Shown piece after piece: positions 7,779 through 10,004 of a DNA stretch of 10,004 bases. The DNA is from Verrucomicrobiota bacterium (lineage in GTDB: Bacteria > Verrucomicrobiota > Verrucomicrobiia > Opitutales > Oceanipulchritudinaceae). Numbering within the stretch: position 1 is the first letter of the stretch; each line of letters opens with the position of its first letter. The DNA is taken from assembly GCA_009908535.1 (NCBI GenBank), contig JAAAOD010000141.1:1-10004 (forward strand), given 5' to 3'. The translations under genes and the position numbers were made by a program. Below the pieces are notes generated by a model. It worked only from the letters and a program-made list of their open reading frames with translations, searched no databases and was not told the origin of the DNA.

Positions 7779-7808
7779 CTTTGTCAAAAAAGACAAAGGG
7801 AATGTCAA
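7779..7808. promoter_or_regulatory. Candidate operator in the araC-type/rhaA divergent region
   Basis: CTTTGTC (7779-7785) and GACAAAG (7792-7798) form a perfect 7-bp inverted repeat with an A6 spacer. In addition TGTCAA occurs at 7782-7787 and again at 7803-7808, exactly 21 bp apart, which is two helical turns and the spacing AraC-type proteins use for direct half-sites. On the minus strand the first copy reads TTGACA, but it sits only 19 bases from the regulator's start codon, too close to be a normal -35 element for it. Function as an operator is inferred. Confidence 0.4.
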
Positions 7809-7869
7809 TGCGTGTATTCGGGAACCGCCTGCGATGCGGTAGCATGGAGGGCGAACCTCAAATTACCTC

Positions 7870-9111
7870 ATGTTGGATCAAGCGAAAGAATTATACGCGT
7901 CGATAGGCGTGGATGTGGAACAGGCCCTTGCGGTCATGGCGAAGACCCCGATTTCCCTGCATTGCTGGCAGGGCGACGATGTCGGCGGTTTTGAAGGCGG
8001 GGAGGGGGAACTGGGCAGCGGCCTTGCCGTGACGGGCAATTATCCGGGCAAGGCACGGACCCTCGATGAACTCCGGCAGGACCTCGAGAAAGCCCTTGCG
8101 GTCATTCCGGGCACCCACCGTGTCAACCTGCACGCCATCTACGGGGATTTCAGCGGCGGCAAAGCGGACCGCGACGCCATCGAGCCGGAGCACTTCCAGA
8201 GCTGGATCGACTGGGCGAAGGCGCTGGGCATCGGCATGGACTTCAACTCGACCAATTTTTCCCATCCGAAGGCGGACGACGGCTTCACGCTGAGCCATCC
8301 GGACCCGGGGATCCGCGACTTCTGGATCGAACACGGCCGGCGCTGTCGGAAGATCGGCGCGGCGATGGGCGAGCAGCTCGGCAGTACGACCGTCACCAAC
8401 GTGTGGATACCTGACGGGATGAAGGACCTGCCGGCGGACCGCAACGGCTACCGGCAGCGGCTGGAGGAAAGCCTCGACCGGATCTTCGCGGAGGAACTTC
8501 CCCGCGAGCACCATCTTGACGCCGTGGAGTGCAAACTTTTCGGGATCGGTTCCGAGAGCATGGTGGTCGGGTCGCACGAGTTTTATCTGGGCTACGCGAT
8601 CAAAAACCAGACCGGCCTCTGCCTCGACGCCGGGCATTTTCATCCCACGGAGAGCCTTGCCGACAAGATCTCCTCGGTGCTCATGTTCGTGCCGGAGCTG
8701 CTTCTCCACGTCTCCCGCGGGGTGCGCTGGGACAGCGACCATGTGGTGATCCTCGACGACCCCACCCGGCAGATCATGCAGGAACTCGTCCGCTGCGAGG
8801 CTCTTCCAAGGACGCATATCGGCCTCGATTTTTTCGATGCCTCCATCAACCGGATCGCGGCATGGGCGATCGGCACCCGGGCCGCGCAGAAGTGCCTCCT
8901 CATGGCGCTGCTGGAACCGGCCGAGGCCCTGCGTGCGGCGGAGTTGGCCGGCGACTACACCACCCGCCTGAGCCTCTTCGAGCAGCTCAAGGCGATGCCG
9001 TGGGGCGTCGTCTGGGAGGAGTTCTGCCAACGAAACGGCGCTCCCGGCGAGATGGACCTGCTGGCTTCCGTCCAGGCCTATGAGCGGGAGGTGCTCGCGG
9101 CGCGGAATTGA
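7870..9111 (+). CDS. rhaA: L-rhamnose isomerase
   Basis: RhaA converts L-rhamnose to L-rhamnulose, the first step of phosphorylative rhamnose catabolism in the cytoplasm. The 413-residue product lines up along its length with the E. coli enzyme (419 residues), from PISLHCWQGDDVGGFE near the N-terminus to PWGVVWEEFCQRNG near the end. The metal ligands known from the E. coli structure all appear at a constant offset of 14: E220, D253, H280 and D320 for the structural site, and H256, D288 and D290 for the catalytic site. The blocks LCLDAGHFHPTE, RWDSDHVV and GLDFFDASINRIAAW are intact. The start at ATG 7870 gives an N-terminus like the E. coli one. An in-frame stop at 7840 excludes anything much longer. 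The Shine-Dalgarno sequence is poor: GGAGGG at 7846-7851 is 18 bases away. A sugar kinase gene follows after 20 bases. Confidence 0.97.
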   Translation: MLDQAKELYASIGVDVEQALAVMAKTPISLHCWQGDDVGGFEGGEGELGSGLAVTGNYPGKARTLDELRQDLEKALAVIPGTHRVNLHAIYGDFSGGKADRDAIEPEHFQSWIDWAKALGIGMDFNSTNFSHPKADDGFTLSHPDPGIRDFWIEHGRRCRKIGAAMGEQLGSTTVTNVWIPDGMKDLPADRNGYRQRLEESLDRIFAEELPREHHLDAVECKLFGIGSESMVVGSHEFYLGYAIKNQTGLCLDAGHFHPTESLADKISSVLMFVPELLLHVSRGVRWDSDHVVILDDPTRQIMQELVRCEALPRTHIGLDFFDASINRIAAWAIGTRAAQKCLLMALLEPAEALRAAELAGDYTTRLSLFEQLKAMPWGVVWEEFCQRNGAPGEMDLLASVQAYEREVLAARN

Positions 9112-9131
9112 ATTCCAGGAAAGGCGTAGTT

Positions 9132-10004
9132 ATGAATCGATACAGCGATTATATCAACAACCTCGACGGCAAGGTGCTGCTCGGGTGCGACGGGTTCGTC
9201 GACGAAGTGTACCAGATCGTCGCCGAGCGCCACAGTCTCTCGGATTTCACCGCCATGGACAAGCTGCGGCGGTTCGGCGAGTTGATCGTGGAGCGTTCGG
9301 ACGGCGGGGTCGGGCTCGAGATTGTGCACAAGCGCCGCTGCGAGGGCGGCTTCGCGATCAACACCGGGCGTGTCGCGGGCATGCTTGGCCTGCGGCCGAA
9401 ACTGGCCGGCCTTTTCGGCGCGAAGGAGCTGGATCCGGCGTTCGCCTGCTTCGCGGACATCTGTGAGCTGATTTCCCTCGGGGATCCGGCCCTCACCCTC
9501 GCGTTCGAGTTCAGCGACGGGAAGGTCCTCATGAGCGATCTGAAAACGGTGGCGAATCTCACCTGGCAGGACTTCGTCGACCACTTCGGGGAAGCAAAGC
9601 TCAAGGAGCTCTTCGCCGGTATCGATATTCTCGGCCTCGGGTACTGGTCCCTCACGCCGGACTTCGACAATCTCCTCAAGGGCTTTGTCTCCCGGTACGA
9701 CGACGACGCGGCGCCGCGGCGCATGTTTTTCGATTTTGCCGACATCAAGAAAAAGTCCACCGAATCCTTCAACGCCAGCCTGGACCTCATTACCGGCTTC
9801 AATGAGAAAATCCCCATGGTGCTCAGTATGAACGAGCATGAAGTCCTTGAGCTGTTCACGCGTATCGGCGTTCCCCTGCCGGGCAAGGATCCGGCCGCGA
9901 TGCCGCCGGCTCTCGAGGCCGCGAGGAAGAAGATCCACCTCGACGAACTCGTCGTCCACACCCCTGCTTTCGCGGCCGCCTCGAGTGCGGCGGACGGGGA
10001 GGAT
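9132..10004 (+). CDS. PfkB/ribokinase-family sugar kinase (partial, runs off the window)
   Basis: The first 291 codons are present without a stop. The protein begins with a beta-strand and GCDGFVDEV (residues 18-26), an opening seen in PfkB-type kinases. CEGGFAINTGRVAGMLGL (G72-G73, N77) fits the family's first signature, GG-x-A-x-N. The middle contains ADIKKKS and MVLSMNEHEV, which fit the sugar-kinase fold, and the visible end reads LVVHTPAFAAAS, where the strand before the catalytic region is expected. The GAGD anion-hole motif with the catalytic Asp lies beyond the window. A good Shine-Dalgarno sequence, AGGAAAGG at 9117-9124, lies 7 bases before ATG 9132. Placed 20 bases behind rhaA, it is a candidate rhamnulose kinase although it is unrelated to the FGGY-type RhaB. 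Kinase family membership is likely; the substrate is inferred from position only. Confidence 0.75.
   Translation, partial: MNRYSDYINNLDGKVLLGCDGFVDEVYQIVAERHSLSDFTAMDKLRRFGELIVERSDGGVGLEIVHKRRCEGGFAINTGRVAGMLGLRPKLAGLFGAKELDPAFACFADICELISLGDPALTLAFEFSDGKVLMSDLKTVANLTWQDFVDHFGEAKLKELFAGIDILGLGYWSLTPDFDNLLKGFVSRYDDDAAPRRMFFDFADIKKKSTESFNASLDLITGFNEKIPMVLSMNEHEVLELFTRIGVPLPGKDPAAMPPALEAARKKIHLDELVVHTPAFAAASSAADGED

Noticed and set aside
7782..7787. TTGACA on the minus strand as the -35 of the regulator promoter
   Set aside because: It is only 19 bases from the start codon, leaving no room for a -10 and a transcription start before the gene.
7891..9030. Minus-strand open frame of about 379 codons opposite rhaA
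   Set aside because: The plus strand carries an unmistakable RhaA with all metal ligands; the antisense product has shadow composition.
9078..9961. Two minus-strand open frames opposite the sugar kinase
   Set aside because: They are complementary shadows; the plus strand has a good ribosome site and kinase-like sequence.

Overview
The window is GC-rich bacterial DNA that looks like an environmental member of the Verrucomicrobia, probably Opitutales/Puniceicoccales-like. Three things point there: a TonB-dependent receptor whose mature N-terminus begins with a 'VFELAPYEV'-type stretch common in that group, a PEP-CTERM sorting tail (PEP, hydrophobic helix, RRRR), and the mix of sulfatase, deacetylase and rhamnose-catabolic genes. 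This placement is inference from gene content; no marker gene is present.

Layout. (1) Positions 1-159 hold no gene but contain a nested inverted repeat (47-135). (2) On the minus strand, 2392-160, a sulfatase gene is followed by a YdjC/ChbG-type carbohydrate deacetylase with an ATGA stop/start overlap. The sulfatase is broken by a one-base frameshift near position 1527. (3) Diverging from it on the plus strand, 2632-6152, are a TonB-dependent siderophore-type receptor and a PepSY-associated membrane protein (di-heme ferric-siderophore reductase type), overlapping by one base and preceded by a possible Fur box. This reads as an iron-acquisition operon. (4) Positions 6153-6525 are non-coding, with a possible terminator serving the minus strand. 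(5) On the minus strand a short PEP-CTERM reading frame (6777-6526) lies behind an AraC-family regulator (7762-6866). (6) Diverging from the regulator on the plus strand are L-rhamnose isomerase (7870-9111) and, 20 bases on, a PfkB-family sugar kinase that runs off the window. The 107-base divergent region holds a perfect inverted repeat and a 21-bp-phased direct repeat that could be operators.

How it fits together. The right-hand block is a rhamnose catabolic locus under probable local AraC-type control. RhaA would make L-rhamnulose, and the PfkB kinase is a candidate for the next step in place of the usual FGGY-type RhaB. The left-hand sulfatase/deacetylase pair would strip sulfate and acetyl groups from glycans, which fits growth on decorated, perhaps marine, polysaccharides. 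The iron-uptake pair between them seems functionally separate. I see no CRISPR array, RNA gene, transposase or clearly undescribed system. The points most worth a second look are the sulfatase frameshift, the 47-135 hairpin, the PfkB kinase next to RhaA, and the orphan PEP-CTERM tail.
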